Source: Candidatus Flexifilum affinis (GTDB lineage: Bacteria; Chloroflexota; Anaerolineae; Aggregatilineales; Phototrophicaceae). Taken from it: a stretch of 64,000 nt of DNA. The notes below the pieces were generated by a model. That model searched no databases, was not told the DNA's origin, and saw nothing but the letters and a program-made list of their open reading frames with translations. The stretch spans positions 186,001 to 250,000 of the forward strand of contig JADJPJ010000004.1 of assembly GCA_016713325.1 (NCBI GenBank), read 5' to 3'. A program made the position numbers and the translations under genes. How positions within the stretch are numbered: the first letter of the stretch is position 1; each line of letters opens with the position of its first letter. Below are positions 46,628 through 56,665 of this stretch, one piece after another.

Positions 46628-47595
46628 GTGACCCCCATCACCATCCTCACCCCCTCCTACAACCAGGCGCAGTACATCCGCGCCACCATCGACTCGGTGC
46701 TGGGCCAGGATTTCCCGGATTTCGAGTATCTGGTGGTCGATGGCGGCTCGACCGATGGCACGGTGGACATTCTCAAGTCTTACAGTGATCCGCGTATGAG
46801 GTGGATTTCGGAGCGCGATAAGGGCCAGACAGATGCGCTCAATAGAGGGCTGCGCATGACCAGCGGGGAGATCCTCACATGGATCAACTCGGACGATGTT
46901 TTACTTCCAGGAGCCGTCCGATTTATGGTAGAGACTTTCGCCAGTCGCCCGGAAATCGATATGTTTTACGGCGATGTCAACATCATCGACAGTGCTGGCA
47001 ACGTTCTGTATGTTTCGCCCAGCGACCCGCTGTCGCTGGAAGCCGCTGTTACAGGTGACTTCACCGTGATGCAGCAGGGATCGCCTGGCGGCGCCGCGTA
47101 ACTGAGGAAATCGGGGGATTCGCCGAGTATCTGCATTATGTCTTCGACGGAGAATACTGGATGCGCATGAAACTGGCCGGGTTTCGTGTCAAGTACATTC
47201 CCGGTATCCGCGCTGAATTCCGGATGCACGATGCGAGCAAAACCATTAGTCTGCGACGACGCTTCATTGATGATTGGAAGGCTGTGTTCGACCGGCTGTA
47301 TGCGGATCCAGCACTGCCTGAGCATGTTCGTCGCTGTCAACCTGCGGCCCAGGAGTTCCTTGACTGGCAGTATGCCAAGGTTGACTACTCGCTGCGTAAT
47401 TATGACTCGGCGCGCCCGCATCTCCGACGAATCCTCCGCAGCAAACGCTGGACGCGGCGTGGCTTAGCGGCTCTGATGCTGACCGATACTTACCTGGGGA
47501 CGTCGCTCACTCCACTGGCGACTGCCGCGGTACGCCGCCTGACTGGGCGCAATGTTGAAGGCATCGCCCCCATAATTCCTAAGACATCAGGCTGA
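46628..47595 (+). pseudogene. GT2 glycosyltransferase, frame broken near 47081
   Basis: About 322 residues. From GTG 46628: ITILTPSYNQAQYIRATID, YLVVDGGSTDGTVDIL, LTWINSDDVLLPGA (DxD equivalent). After FTVMQQGS the frame is lost one base short; the second half WRRRVTEEIGGFAEYLHYVF and DGEYWMRMKLAGFRV continues to 47595. The first 400 bases are strikingly GC-rich within an AT-richer block, as if from a different source. Confidence 0.78.
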
Positions 47596-47776
47596 TTTTT
47601 CCGGTGTTCCGGCCCTTGCCTGCTGTCATCATATAGCAGAAGATCGTTTCGCAAAACCATTGAGGTAATGTTTCGGTTGGTATAATCCAGGACAGAATTC
47701 TGTTTAGGCGTTGCTACATTGGATACCAAATGATCGCAGCCGTTGAGTACGCTCCAAAAGCCAAGGTACGACCGCA

Positions 47777-48604
47777 ATGATCGAATGGATTAGGCTCAAT
47801 CTCCGTTTTTTGAACTGGAAGCTGCGGGGTCACGGCCAACTCATCTACATTGATTTTCCGATAGCACCACGACCCAGACAGGATTTTGGCAGTATCCGAC
47901 TATCCGCTATTCTGGATGAGCGGCGGAACGCATATGCTGATCTCCTCGACAGCTTCACTGCATTTTCAGACCAGCTTAGCAAGATCAAGGATACAACACA
48001 TTTCCCGAATTTTGCCAGTTCGACCTACTTTCCAAGTGGAGATGCAGCAGCGCTCTATTGCATCATACGGATGTTCAGACCGAAGAGAATCATTGAGGTC
48101 GGTTCTGGCATATCAACACACTTCGCACGGATGGCCGTGCAGGACGGCAAACTAAGCACACACATTACGGCCATCGATCCTCAGCCGAGACAAGAAATTC
48201 ATGCTGTCGCAGACAAGATCGTTGCTGCGCCACTTGAGGATGTTGATCTCGCTGTAATCGACGAACTGGAAGCTAACGATGTGTTCTTCTTTGATGGCTC
48301 GCACCGCGCATTCACCAATTCAGATGTGACCGTCGCCTTTTTGGATATATTGCCACGTCTGAAACCCGGAGTTCTGGTGCACTTCCATGACATCTTCATT
48401 CCAGCTGATTACCCAGCTAACTGGAATGACCGTTTCTACAATGAGCAATATCTCCTCGCGTGCTACCTTCTTGCGGAAACACCACGATCCGAGACGATTC
48501 TGCCAATGAGTTACATAACGAACGACCGAGAACTCAGTGAAAAGCTTGCTCGCTTGGGACCGGTAGATGGAGGTGGATCGTTCTGGCTTGTGATGAGTAG
48601 CTGA
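47777..48604 (+). CDS. Class I SAM-dependent methyltransferase
   Basis: 275 residues. SAM-binding region IIEVGSGISTHFARMAV, ITAIDPQPRQEI, the metal-type EANDVFFFDGSHRAFTNSDV and PGVLVHFHDIFIPADYPANW, as in Methyltransf_24 proteins. The AT-richer composition continues. A 181-base gap from the previous gene suggests its own promoter. Confidence 0.85.
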   Translation: MIEWIRLNLRFLNWKLRGHGQLIYIDFPIAPRPRQDFGSIRLSAILDERRNAYADLLDSFTAFSDQLSKIKDTTHFPNFASSTYFPSGDAAALYCIIRMFRPKRIIEVGSGISTHFARMAVQDGKLSTHITAIDPQPRQEIHAVADKIVAAPLEDVDLAVIDELEANDVFFFDGSHRAFTNSDVTVAFLDILPRLKPGVLVHFHDIFIPADYPANWNDRFYNEQYLLACYLLAETPRSETILPMSYITNDRELSEKLARLGPVDGGGSFWLVMSS

Positions 48605-48826
48605 TGTCTCGACTTCTGAAGCAAAGCAGCAGTCAAATTTTGCAGACTCCGTCCGCCTCATCGGTGAGGTATTCAGATTGGTCGCACTCACCACGTACCG
48701 TAAGTCATGCCGCATCCGTCGTCCCACTCATCCATCCGGCTTGGCAGGATGCCTTCCACCTTCCACCAATGTGCTTCATTCCAATCACTGGCATATCATA
48801 GCCTGCGGTGCGACCCTAACTTCATT

Positions 48827-48882
48827 CCCGTCTCTTACTTCAGGTCATCTGGCCATGCCTAATGTAAGCGACGGGAGTTTTC
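48827..48882. terminator. Long-loop hairpin between convergent genes
   Basis: CCCGTCTCTTAC (48827-48838) pairs with GTAAGCGACGGG (48864-48875), one mismatch, followed by AGTTTT. It lies in a 294-base gap that holds no credible gene. Confidence 0.45.
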
Positions 48883-48898
48883 AGGTACGCTCTAGGCG

Positions 48899-49111
48899 TT
48901 ATAGCGATGCGATGCTGTCGAATGCAGCACAGTGCAAGGCGATCAGCCGCAGGTTGAGCTGTTCGATCCGGCGCAGGACTCCAAACAGGGCGGTCTGGTC
49001 GGGCAGTGTGCCCTGGATCACAGTGGACCCATTCTCCCCAGGTACGATCGTCAGGCCGGCAAACCAGTCCTCAGACAGTCGTCCTTGTATGTGAATGCGG
49101 CAGTTCATCAT
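48899..49111 (-). CDS. Small conserved-looking protein downstream of LuxR regulator
   Basis: About 70 residues from the MMNCRIHIQGRLSEDW start. The pattern RI-IQGRL--DWF-GLTI---E-G-T-I-G-L-DQ-AL-GVL--I--L-L-LI resembles a small protein I associate with MalT-type LuxR genes in this phylum. An upstream ATG at 49213, directly after the LuxR stop (TGAATG), would add 34 residues and couple translation. The core is the same either way. Function unknown. Confidence 0.6.
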   Translation of the reverse strand: MMNCRIHIQGRLSEDWFAGLTIVPGENGSTVIQGTLPDQTALFGVLRRIEQLNLRLIALHCAAFDSIASL

Positions 49112-49213
49112 CTCATGAGCTTTGCCCAGCAGCGTTCGCTTGAAGATAGCCCGGTTGATGGGGAAGGCGCATACCCCAATCCGGGTATAGCGCTTGCCGT
49201 TCTGGCTCACCAT

Positions 49214-51914
49214 TCAAGACGTGATGATGCCGAGCTCCTGCGCGCGGCGCACCGCCTCGACCCGGCTGTGTACGTCCAGCTTGGCGTAGATATTCTTCAG
49301 GTGTTTGCGGGCGGTATCGACGGCGATCACCAGCCGATCGGCAATCTCGTCGCTGGATAGTCCATCCGCCGCCAGCCGCAGCACCTCGATTTCTCGCTCG
49401 CTCAGGATTCGCCGTAAGGCAGCGGGAAGGCCTTCGCCGGCAATGGTACCGCACCGCCAAATGCGGCCAGCAGGCGACCAGCATAGTCTGGGGAGATCTG
49501 CCACTCGGCCGGCAGCCGCTTTTTGCGATGCGCCTCCAGCACCTTTTCGAACACCGTTTGCAGGCTTGGCCCCTCGTCGACGAAGGTGCGGATCAGCCCA
49601 TCCGGGGCGGCCAGGGCCAGTGCGCGCGCCAGCGTGGTGACCGCGGCATCTGTCTCGTTCACGTGCTGGAAGGCCAGCGCGCGCAAAATGAGTGCGCGGA
49701 TCAGGCTGCCCTGCCGGCCCGTTGCCTCCGCCTGCGCGATCAGTCGGTCGAGCAGTTCGGCTCCCCGATCGAAGGGAGACCGGTCGGCGCTGTGACGGGC
49801 GGTGGCCAGCAGCAGACGCGCCAGGGCGAGCATGTAGCCCTCGCGGTGGTAGCGAATCTCGTCTTCGGGCTGAAGCTGGTTGTCCTGCGCCCAGCGCCAG
49901 GCGAGTTCGAGCTGGCCGCTGCGAATCCAACCCAGGACGCGATACAAGGTAAGCGGGTTGGCACGGCTGCGCAGCTTCGCCGTCGCCATAAGCTGCTCGG
50001 CGCGGTCGAGAGTTTCAGTTTCGCCGGCGCGATCCCCTGCGCTGCTCTCACCCGCGCCACGGCCACGTGTACGCGAAGCAGCGCCATCGGGAAGCCTTCG
50101 GCACTGATCTGCTCGATGCTTTCCGTCAGATGTGCTTCGGCGGCGCGCAAGTCATTCCGTTCCAGGGCCAACTCGCCCATCAGGCCGGCGATGTAGCCGC
50201 CGACTGGAAAGCGCTGAAGGTCGGTGCGCTCGTTCCAGCGCAGGAGCTGCCGACAGAAGGCCTCTGCTTCGCGAAGCTGCAACTGCGCCAAAAGCAGCGC
50301 CGACATGTGCCAGAACGCCGAGAGCATGGCAAAGGCGCTGCCGATTTCCTGGCTCATATCCATGCTGTCGTAGAGCGCGCGGGTTGCCTCGCCGTACTGA
50401 CCAACAGCTGCGCACGCCACGCCCAGGTTGATCGACGCGACGCAGCGCCAGGCGATGGCATCGTCTGGCAGCAATTCGAGCGCCTGTCGGGCATAGTCGA
50501 TTGTCGGCGGAAAGATCTGACGGATGCCGGTCAGCGCGCTGCGAATCGCAGCGATCACCCCGCGGACACCGGGATCGTCACTCGTGGCCGCTTCCGCCGA
50601 CTCGATGTGCTGCTCGGCGACATCCAGTTGGTTGACCAGGTAGAGCACCCATGCGAAGTACAGGTGCAGCCGGGGATGTCGGTCGATGGCCGCAGGCGGC
50701 AGGCGGTTCAGCCAGCTCTGCAGTGTATTGAGTTCGACTCGCCTCCAGATCATGATCTCGGCGACGCTGTCGATCAGCCGCACTGCCAGATCGGTACTGC
50801 CGCCGTCCAGCGCGTGGCCGATGGCTTCGGTGAGCAGTCCGCGCGACTCGTACCAGGCGGCGGCTCTGCGATGCAGTTCGGGCACGTGCACCCCGGCCGT
50901 TTGCTCCAGCCGGTGGCGCAGAAACTCCACGAATAACTGGTGGTAGCGATACCACTGGCGCTGCTCGTCGAGCGGCACGATGAAGAAGTTGTCCTCTTCC
51001 AGCGTGCGCAGGGTGGCCGACGCACGCTGATCGTCTGTGACAGCCTCACAGAGCGAGCCGTTCAGCCGGTCCAGAATGCTGGTCAGCAGCAGAAACTCCT
51101 GAACAGGCGGCGGCTGCATATTCAGGACTTCATCGCCCAGGTAGTCGAGGATGTAGCGGTTGTCGCCGGCGAATTGCGCAACAAACTGTTCGACATCGGG
51201 TTGACGCTGCGCGGCCAACCCCGCCAGTTGCAGACCGGCGATCCAGCCTTCGGTGCGCTGAGTCAGCGCCGCGACCTGGGCAGAGTCAAGCGACAGGTGC
51301 ATGACCCGCGCCAGGAATTGCGCCGCTTCTTCCGGGGAGAAGCGCAGGTCGGATGCCCGCAGTTCCAGGAAATACCCCCGGGCGCGCAGTCGATGGAGTG
51401 GCAGGGGCGGATCAAAGCGCGAGGCGATGACCAGGTGCACGTTCGGCGGCAGATGGTTGAGCAGAAAGGCCAGCGACTCATGGATGGTAGCCGTCTCAAC
51501 AAGATGGTAGTCATCCAGAACCAGAACGATCGGCGTCGCCAGCGCCGCCAGGTCGTTGATCAGGGGAGTAAGGATAGCCTCGTGGCCCATGGGCAGGGGT
51601 TCGTGCAGCATCGCCTGGGAGAGTTCGCCAACACCGGGGTGCGCCATCTGAAGCGCGGCGATGGTATAGTCCCAGAAGCGGACAAAATCGTTGTCCCGGC
51701 TGTCGACGGTGAACCATGCGACTGGCATACCCACCTGCGCCGCCCAGGCGCTGAGCAGCATCGATTTGCCGGAGCCGGCGGGCGCGGCCAACAAGATCAG
51801 GCGACTGCCGCCGGTCAGTGCCTGGTTCAGCAGGGAGATCAACCGCGGTCGGGGAACTTTGTCAGGGCGTAGGGGCGGGATCAATAACTTTGTCTGCAAG
51901 AGCGATCGGGACAT
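49214..51914 (-). pseudogene. LuxR/MalT-type ATP-dependent regulator, two frameshifts
   Basis: About 900 residues. From ATG 51914 (GGAG upstream): the P-loop domain SRLILLAAPAGSGKSMLLSAW, IVLVLDDYHLVE (Walker B), a winged region, then TPR-like helices, ending in a LuxR helix-turn-helix (LSEREIEVLRLAADGLSSDE and KNIYAKLDV). Slips: near 50034-50037 (a run of four C, plus strand, one short), and near 49430-49450. Family members are signal-activated activators of the MalT type. Likely intact in the cell if the slips are errors. Target unknown. Confidence 0.83.
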
Positions 51915-52056
51915 CAAGGAAACTCCGAGATAGCCCTACCAAAGAAGTATTGTAAGCCATACTATCTCTGATTTTTCCCAGGATCGCAAACAGCGCAGGA
52001 GGCATCCTGCGCTGCGGAGAACCGGCTGTGAATTGTGCGACTCACGTGTGGTGGAT

Positions 52057-53064
52057 TCAGACGATGGCTTCTGGTACCTCGTGCTGCTGGCGGACGGCGG
52101 TCAGCACATCGCGGATGGCAGCGATCACCAGTTCCGGCTGATCGAGCATGATGTTATGACCGCTTTTTTCGGCGACGATGCGCTTGCCCTGCGGCGAGAG
52201 GGCGGTCAGTTCCGACTGAAGCTCCTGCCAGACGGACTCATAGGCCTGGTTGACGGCATCTGGCAGCTTGTCATAGACGAACGGGATGCCATGGCTGAGC
52301 ACGACAAGCGGGATGTTGCCCACACTCGTGATCTGCTCCGGTGCGGTGACCATGATGCTGGTTGATTCCTCGATCGTGACGGCCATGGCCGTGTTGGTGG
52401 CCTGCGCTGCGCGGAATTCCACCACCGCTTCCGGAGTCATGCCTTTTTCGACCGGGACCAGCGACGGCCGCAGCGCCAGCAGACCGCGTCTGCCCACCCA
52501 ACGGAATAACCCGACCGGCATGGCCCTGAACATTCGAGCCGATATCTCGCGGATCTCCGGCGGGAAGCGGAAGAACTGATCCTGGTGGCCGGCGTCGACT
52601 AGCACCATTCCCGCAACCTCGCCAGGATAGCGATGGGCGTAGGTAGTGCTCACCCGTCCGCCGAGCGAATGCCCGACCATCACATACGGCGCCGGGATGC
52701 CGGCAGCCTCCAGCAGTGCATGCAGTTCGTCGGCCATCACTTCGGCGGTACGAGGGTTCGGGCTGGACTCGCTCCAGCCCAGGCCGGCGCGGTCGTAGGC
52801 GATGACGTGCGCATCCTGAGCGATTTCGGGCAGGATTCCCGCCCAGTGGGGACTGCTGCCGCCGGCACCGGCGTCGAAGATGACCGTTGGGCGGCTGTTC
52901 CGGTCCCCGGCCTCGCGCAGGTACAGGTGGAAGCCGCCCACGTCCACAAGTCTGCCGCGTCTGGCAAAGCCGGCGCGAACTCGCCGTTTGGCCAGGGCCG
53001 CCGCGCTCAGCAGCACGCCGATCAGGACGGCCAAGACCACGAAAACCATCAAAATGGCACTCAT
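52057..53064 (-). CDS. Alpha/beta hydrolase with N-terminal membrane anchor
   Basis: 335 residues. One hydrophobic helix (2-24), then an alpha/beta hydrolase fold: FDAGAGGSSPHW (oxyanion region), YDRAGLGWSESS, nucleophile Ser in GHSLGGR, and His in AEKSGHNIM. Acts on an unknown ester, amide or epoxide, probably outside the membrane. Its ATG overlaps the GNAT stop (TGATG). Confidence 0.85.
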   Translation of the reverse strand: MSAILMVFVVLAVLIGVLLSAAALAKRRVRAGFARRGRLVDVGGFHLYLREAGDRNSRPTVIFDAGAGGSSPHWAGILPEIAQDAHVIAYDRAGLGWSESSPNPRTAEVMADELHALLEAAGIPAPYVMVGHSLGGRVSTTYAHRYPGEVAGMVLVDAGHQDQFFRFPPEIREISARMFRAMPVGLFRWVGRRGLLALRPSLVPVEKGMTPEAVVEFRAAQATNTAMAVTIEESTSIMVTAPEQITSVGNIPLVVLSHGIPFVYDKLPDAVNQAYESVWQELQSELTALSPQGKRIVAEKSGHNIMLDQPELVIAAIRDVLTAVRQQHEVPEAIV

Positions 53065-53786
53065 CAGGTTGATCCTTTCAGAACCCTATCAGACCAAATG
53101 TTTGGGGCGCTCGCGGAGTTGGCAGCCCGCGCCATGTGTCGCACCGGAACAGCGCAGGTGCATACGCCCGTCATTTGACAGTCACACGCCACCTGCGACG
53201 GGCCGTCCACCTGCGATCCACAGCGCCAGCAGCCGGCGCGGGCCTGGTCGATCAGCGGGACGCCGAAAACGTGCGCCCCGGCTCTCGCCCGTTCCGGCGG
53301 GACATGCGGCAGGAGGCCAACGCCGCCTTGTGGGCGAAAGAGCAGCTCGCCGAGTGTCCTGAACCCCGCGCGGCGCACCCCTTCGGCGGAGGGTAGGTTC
53401 TCGGGGGCGACGAGGATGAAGAAGGCGTCGGCCGATTCCTGCTGCAGGATGGCCTGGAGGAGGCGGGGGTAGACGCCCAGCCCCTGGACCTGCGGCAGGG
53501 TGGCGAAGTCCCACAGGTAACGGCTGTGCGGCGGCAGGCTGAAGCGCAGGTCCAGTTCGCCGATCTCGGCGCGGTCGGTCGCTACCCAGCCATAGCCGGC
53601 CGGCGCGCCATGGAGGCGGGCGATGTAGGGGATGTGGCCTTCGGCCATACGACGCCGCGACTCGGCGAGCGTCAGGCGGTTGATGGCCATGAACTGGCGA
53701 CTGAGGGATGCCCGTTGGGCGCTGAACCCGTCAAGTGGGGGAAGCGCGGGCATGGAATCGGTAATCCACCAGGCTGCGAGCACCAT
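53064..53786 (-). CDS. GNAT-like acetyltransferase with Cys-rich C-terminus
   Basis: 240 residues from ATG 53786 (53858 is an alternative). The acetyl-CoA loop is DFATLPQVQGLGVYPRLLQAIL (QxxGxG type), followed by ADAFFILVAPENLPSAEGVRRAGF, the typical GNAT C-terminal strand. The last 50 residues carry six Cys as CWRCGS, ACDC and CTCAV, possibly a metal site not usual for the family. Stop overlaps the hydrolase start. Confidence 0.72.
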   Translation of the reverse strand: MVLAAWWITDSMPALPPLDGFSAQRASLSRQFMAINRLTLAESRRRMAEGHIPYIARLHGAPAGYGWVATDRAEIGELDLRFSLPPHSRYLWDFATLPQVQGLGVYPRLLQAILQQESADAFFILVAPENLPSAEGVRRAGFRTLGELLFRPQGGVGLLPHVPPERARAGAHVFGVPLIDQARAGCWRCGSQVDGPSQVACDCQMTGVCTCAVPVRHMARAANSASAPNIWSDRVLKGST

Positions 53787-53886
53787 GTTGCTGAACCTCT
53801 TTCTCGGCTGTCGATTGACGATGCTTCCAGCATAAGCGGTGGAGTGGGTTAGCCTCATACCCCACGTGGGGTATTGCGACGGCTTT

Positions 53887-53940
53887 TTGACAAGCTCCGA
53901 TCCAATCTGCTACAGTACCGATATCGATACCGGTAACGAT
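53887..53940 (+). promoter_or_regulatory. LacI-gene promoter with overlapping operator
   Basis: TTGACA at 53887-53892, 18-base spacer, TACAGT at 53911-53916. ATCGATACCGGTAACGAT (53923-53940) is a near-perfect 18-base palindrome centred on CCGG, at the expected start point: the LacI-family operator shape and 28 bases before the ATG. Autorepression is the natural reading. Confidence 0.7.
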
Positions 53941-53967
53941 ACCGGAGACGCCGTCAAGTAGAGACTT

Positions 53968-54999
53968 ATGGATGAATCGCGCGAATACACCATTGCCGAT
54001 GTGGCCAAACGGGCGGGTGTTTCCATCTCGACCGTGTCACGCATCCTGAATGGCAAGCAGGATGTTGCCGCCGCAACGCGCGAGCGGGTCAAGCAGGTGA
54101 TCGACGAACTGGGTTACACGCCGCATGCCCAGGCGCGCAGCCTGCGGGCGGGCAAGACCCACAGCATCGCCATGGTCTTTCCACAGAAGCATCCGGCCAC
54201 CACGCCCTTCAATCCTCTGGATCTGGAATTCATGGTCGGCAGCGCGACGGCTGCCGGGGAACGCTCCTTCTTCTTCAATCTGGTCACGGCGCATCTCAAT
54301 AAGCGTGCGCTGCTGGAGATGGTTCGCAGCGCTCAGGTGGACGGCGCGATCCTGATGCAGATCCACGTCCAGGACTGGCGTGTCGAACTGCTGCGCGAGA
54401 AGGGGTTTCCCTTTGTGATGATTGGCCACGCGGCGGAAAACACGGGGATCAGCTTCGTCGATCTCGACTTCGAGATGGCGGCGCAGGTGGCCTTCGAGCA
54501 TCTGATCGGCCTTGGGCACCGCCAGATCGCTTTTCTGGGGCACCCTCGCGAACTCCACGAAACCGGCTATGGCCCGGCGCTGCGCTCCTGGCAGGGCTAT
54601 GAAACCGCGCTGAAGACGCACGGCATCGAGCCTATTCATCGCGAGATCGGTTTCTCGGCCAACGGGATCACCCAGCAGACGCTCGACCTGCTGGATGAGC
54701 ACCCGGCGCTGACCGCCATTTTTACGACGCATGCCCATGCCGCGCTGCACATCATCCAGGCGCTGGATGCACGCGGCCGGCATATTCCTCAGGATTTCTC
54801 GGTGATCGCCGTGACGGATACACGCATCGCCGAGCTGAGCAGCCCGAAGATGACGCACATCGACTTTCCGGCCTACGAGATGGGCTACAAGGCGGCGTCG
54901 ATGCTGATTCGCATGCTGAAGGGCGAAACCGAGACGCCGGAGCAAATCGTTATCCCCCCCCGGCTGGTGCTCTGTGACAGCACCGGCCCGGTGAAGTGA
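53968..54999 (+). CDS. LacI-family transcriptional repressor
   Basis: 343 residues: LacI helix-turn-helix YTIADVAKRAGVSISTVSRI and hinge (1-60), then the periplasmic-binding-like sensor domain (HSIAMVF, PFVMIGHAAENTGISF, LGHRQIAFLGH). It should sense the sugar imported and hydrolysed by the downstream genes and repress them. A palindromic operator lies in its own promoter, but no second copy was seen before the binding-protein gene. Confidence 0.9.
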   Translation: MDESREYTIADVAKRAGVSISTVSRILNGKQDVAAATRERVKQVIDELGYTPHAQARSLRAGKTHSIAMVFPQKHPATTPFNPLDLEFMVGSATAAGERSFFFNLVTAHLNKRALLEMVRSAQVDGAILMQIHVQDWRVELLREKGFPFVMIGHAAENTGISFVDLDFEMAAQVAFEHLIGLGHRQIAFLGHPRELHETGYGPALRSWQGYETALKTHGIEPIHREIGFSANGITQQTLDLLDEHPALTAIFTTHAHAALHIIQALDARGRHIPQDFSVIAVTDTRIAELSSPKMTHIDFPAYEMGYKAASMLIRMLKGETETPEQIVIPPRLVLCDSTGPVK

Positions 55000-55221
55000 T
55001 CTATCCGTAGGATCTGAGGTGAGGAGGCCGGGAAACAACTGAACGAGCCACGAACGCAGTTTCGAGACAAGACCAGGGAGACCGCACGATGAGATGCACT
55101 CAACACGGGTTCATGCCGCTCTAAACGGGGCTTGCCGGAAAACAATCCCTCCGCAGCAGAGACGGCATGAACGTCACCATTATAGTCACACCTGCATATT
55201 CGATCTGGAGAGTGTTCCATT

Positions 55222-56505
55222 ATGTTCAAGAAACTCACCCGGCTGGTGCCGGTCCTTCTGACGATCCTCCTCCTGGCAGTGAGCGTTGCCAGCGCGCAGG
55301 ATGCAACCACGCTGCGAATTTGGCACTACGAGGCCGCCGACAGCGCCATGGGTATTGCCTGGGATGCGGCGATGGTCAAGTTCCAGGAGATGCACCCAGA
55401 GGTCACGATCGAGTTCGAACTGAAGACCTTCGAGCAGATTCAGCAGACGGGGCAGATGGTGCTGAACTCGGCCGAGGCGCCGGATGTCATGGAAATCAAC
55501 AAGGGCAACGCCACGGCTGGCCTGTATGCCTCGCAGGGCCTGCTGACCGACCTGACCGAGGTCGCGGCGGAACGCGGTTGGGATGAGATCCTCAGCCCCA
55601 GCGTCCTGACGACCAGCCGCTATGACGCCAACGGCATTATGGGCAGCGGTCCGCTCTATGGCGTGACCAACTATGGCGAATTCGTCATGGTCTATTACAA
55701 CAAGACCATGTTCGAGGAGCGCGGCATGGCAGTCCCGACCAGCTATGAGGAACTGACGGCGATCGCCGACCAGTTTGTCGCCGAAGGCATCGTCCCGTTC
55801 GCGCTGGGCGATCTCGACAAGTGGCCGCTGACGCACAACTACTACGAACTGGTGCTGTACGGCGCGGACCGCGATTTTGTCAATGCTTACGAACTGTACC
55901 AGGGCGACATCGACTTCCAGAATTCGCCGCTTGCCAGCGGTGCGCAGCTCCTGGTCGAACAGGTCGAGAAGGGTTACCTCAGCCCCGAGGCGCTGGGGAT
56001 GACCTATGACGATGCCAATGCCGGATTCGTTCAGGGCACGTACCCGATGGATCTGACCGGAAGCTGGGCGTTCGGTGGGTTCAGCACCAGCATCACCGAC
56101 TTCGAGTGGGGCATCTTCCTCATGCCGGGCAAGACGCTCAACACCGGCTCGGGTGGCAACCTGTGGGTGGTCCCGACGGGAGCGGTGAACAAAGACCTCG
56201 CCTACGAGTTCATCGATCTGACCCTGTCGCCGGAAATTCAGAGCATCCTGGCGAACGCTGGTGGCATCCCGGTCAACGCCGACCTATCGCAGATCGCCGA
56301 CCCGAAGACGCTGGAGCTGAACACCGCCTTCAGCACGCTGGTCGCCAACGACGGGCTGGCCTTCTATCCCGACTGGCCCGCACCGGGCTACATGGATGTT
56401 CTGGGTGCGGGCTTACAGGACTTGTTCACCGGCGCAGTGGACGTTCCGACGTTCATCGATGCCATCGCCGCACCCTGGCTGGACTACAAGTCCTTCCTCG
56501 GCTAG
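55222..56505 (+). CDS. ABC sugar transporter, substrate-binding protein
   Basis: 427 residues with a Sec signal peptide (LLTILLLAVSVASAQ) and no lipobox Cys. Standard family-1 sugar-binding pattern: TLRIWHYEAADSAMG, VMEINKGNATAGLYAS, YNKTMFEERGMAVPTSYEEL, GTYPMDLTGSW. Oligosaccharide, perhaps xyloside, is inferred from the GH31 gene. 222 bases follow the LacI stop. No transporter ATPase gene is present, so it must share one encoded elsewhere. Confidence 0.9.
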   Translation: MFKKLTRLVPVLLTILLLAVSVASAQDATTLRIWHYEAADSAMGIAWDAAMVKFQEMHPEVTIEFELKTFEQIQQTGQMVLNSAEAPDVMEINKGNATAGLYASQGLLTDLTEVAAERGWDEILSPSVLTTSRYDANGIMGSGPLYGVTNYGEFVMVYYNKTMFEERGMAVPTSYEELTAIADQFVAEGIVPFALGDLDKWPLTHNYYELVLYGADRDFVNAYELYQGDIDFQNSPLASGAQLLVEQVEKGYLSPEALGMTYDDANAGFVQGTYPMDLTGSWAFGGFSTSITDFEWGIFLMPGKTLNTGSGGNLWVVPTGAVNKDLAYEFIDLTLSPEIQSILANAGGIPVNADLSQIADPKTLELNTAFSTLVANDGLAFYPDWPAPGYMDVLGAGLQDLFTGAVDVPTFIDAIAAPWLDYKSFLG

Positions 56506-56520
56506 ATCCTGAAGTTGAGC

Positions 56521-56552
56521 GCCGGCCCCCAGCCTGTGCGCTGGGGGCCGGC
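56521..56552 (+). terminator. Stem-loop between binding protein and permease
   Basis: GCCGGCCCCCAGC (56521-56533) pairs with GCTGGGGGCCGGC (56540-56552), 13 bases, no U-tract. Likely a partial terminator or mRNA stabiliser that raises binding-protein over permease expression. Confidence 0.6.
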
Positions 56553-56665
56553 CTTCTGCGCTCGTCGGTGGGCACTGCGTGGGCCGTGCCTTCCCGCCCT
56601 GACCCTGCATTTCGTTCGAAGGGCGTCCTGGTTTTGCGAGGACGCCCCAAAAGGCGCATTCTGCC

